The notes beneath the pieces were generated by a model, which saw only the letters and a list, made by a program, of their open reading frames with translations, did no database searches and was not told where the DNA came from. The translations under genes were made by a program, and so were the position numbers. From the NCBI GenBank assembly GCA_035706585.1, contig DASSUW010000361.1:1-6700 (forward strand): a stretch of 6,700 bases of DNA, written 5' to 3'. Positions 6,270 through 6,700 of the stretch are shown piece by piece (position 1 is the first letter of the stretch; the number at the start of each line of letters is the position of its first letter). This stretch comes from DASSUW01 sp035706585 (GTDB lineage Bacteria > Actinomycetota > Thermoleophilia > Solirubrobacterales > Solirubrobacteraceae).

Positions 6270-6293
6270 CCCGGGATCTCGCGCGGGCACGCT
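6264..6293. terminator. Possible hairpin between the protease gene and ppx
   Basis: AGCGT (6264-6268) pairs with ACGCT (6289-6293), then after one mismatch CCCG (6270-6273) pairs with CGGG (6284-6287) around a 10-nt loop. It begins 15 nt after the protease stop and could end that transcript, but there is no T-run and it overlaps the suspected ppx -10 element. GC-rich spacers form such pairings by chance, so this is weak. Confidence 0.25.
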
Positions 6294-6308
6294 GCGGTAC
6301 GGCCTACC

Positions 6309-6700
6309 TCATCGCCCGGCCCTGGCTGGCGCGCGGTGCCGCTTGGTGCCCGCGCGGCGCTCGGCCGTCGCGGCGTTGCGACCGCCGCGGTTCGTCGCCG
6401 TCACCGTGCAGCGCAGGCCGCGCCGCGCGTCACGGCGGCGCACCGTGTACCGCCAGCGATGTCCGAGGGCCCTGCTCCCGCCCGGCCGCGTCCACCGCAC
6501 GCTGAATCGCGCCGGCGTGCCGCGCCATACGCCGCGCGTGCAGCGGACGTGTGCGCCCGGCGCGAGCCGGCCGACGATGCGCGGCGCCCTCAGCGGGTCC
6601 GGCTGCACGGCCGTGAGCGCTCCCAGCGCGAAGTCGCGCGCGCGGTCCACGCGCGTGAAGACGTCGTAATACCCGCGACTGGCGCAGGCGTCGCCGCCGG
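6309..6700 (-). CDS. Trypsin-like serine protease, C-terminal end plus Ig-like domain (N-terminus outside window)
   Basis: Only the last 130 codons are visible, and the frame runs open to the window edge. The first residues, GGDACASRGYYDVFTRVD, match the end of the chymotrypsin fold, where a Cys and then PGVYTRV-like residues precede the last helix (here ARDFALGAL). The catalytic Ser and the rest of the triad should lie just outside the window. Next comes an Ig-like repeat of about 65-70 residues (PRIVGRLAPGAHVRCTRGVW, a W at WTRPG, then LRCTVTATNRGG), with the two Cys and core Trp typical of such repeats in Thermoleophilia extracellular proteins. The tail is short and rich in Arg and Ala. 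The protein is probably secreted, but the signal peptide is not visible. The GTG at 6650 is inside the domain and is not the start. Confidence 0.75.
   Translation of the reverse strand, partial: GGDACASRGYYDVFTRVDRARDFALGALTAVQPDPLRAPRIVGRLAPGAHVRCTRGVWRGTPARFSVRWTRPGGSRALGHRWRYTVRRRDARRGLRCTVTATNRGGRNAATAERRAGTKRHRAPARAGR

Noticed and set aside
6309..6650. A separate 113-residue gene starting with GTG at 6650
   Set aside because: The same frame is open upstream to the window end and encodes the end of a trypsin-like domain, so this GTG is internal.
4861..6669. A 602-codon open frame on the plus strand
   Set aside because: Antisense of ppx and of the protease end, with low-complexity Arg/His/Leu/Val composition and no recognisable motif.
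1..6700. Defence system, mobile element, CRISPR array or RNA gene
   Set aside because: No transposase, integrase, nuclease, regularly spaced repeats or tRNA/rRNA-like sequence was seen. Almost every base belongs to housekeeping or small accessory genes.

Overview
This is a very GC-rich window (roughly 70% by eye) with tightly packed genes, most of them on the minus strand. It most likely comes from an actinobacterium. A fused E2-E1 2-oxoglutarate dehydrogenase (Kgd/OdhA type) is an actinobacterial hallmark. A secreted trypsin-like protease followed by an Ig-like repeat, together with frequent GTG starts without Shine-Dalgarno sequences, points towards Thermoleophilia (Solirubrobacter/Conexibacter/Patulibacter-like). 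That lineage call is inference.

Layout from right to left, reading the minus strand. At 6700-6309 is the C-terminal end of a trypsin-like serine protease with an Ig-like domain. At 6255-4765 is a complete Ppx/GppA exopolyphosphatase with an intact C-terminal HD domain. It converges on a small plus-strand gene of unknown function (4455-4781), and the two genes overlap by 17 bp inside a perfect 10-bp inverted repeat. A 37-bp divergent spacer separates that small gene from a minus-strand set: a NUDIX hydrolase (4417-3773), a DUF3817-like membrane protein (3776-3480, 4-bp overlap with the NUDIX gene) and the large kgd gene (3455 to beyond base 1), which starts 24 nt after the membrane-protein stop. 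These three are probably co-transcribed, perhaps with an extra promoter in front of kgd.

The main protein is Kgd. Its visible 1151 residues contain two lipoyl domains, an E3-binding domain, the succinyltransferase (E2o) core and most of the thiamine-dependent E1o. Well-studied mycobacterial and corynebacterial homologues lack lipoyl domains and borrow them from another E2, so this protein looks like a self-sufficient E1-E2 enzyme. The C-terminal part of E1 lies outside the window.

Four transcription-unit starts (kgd, the NUDIX gene, the small plus-strand gene and ppx) each have a GGTANNNT motif a few bases before the start codon and no strong Shine-Dalgarno sequence. This suggests leaderless or near-leaderless transcripts. 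I see no RNA genes, CRISPR array, insertion sequence, phage gene or defence system. The window looks like ordinary chromosomal core sequence, and no gene-free stretch exceeds 60 bases.
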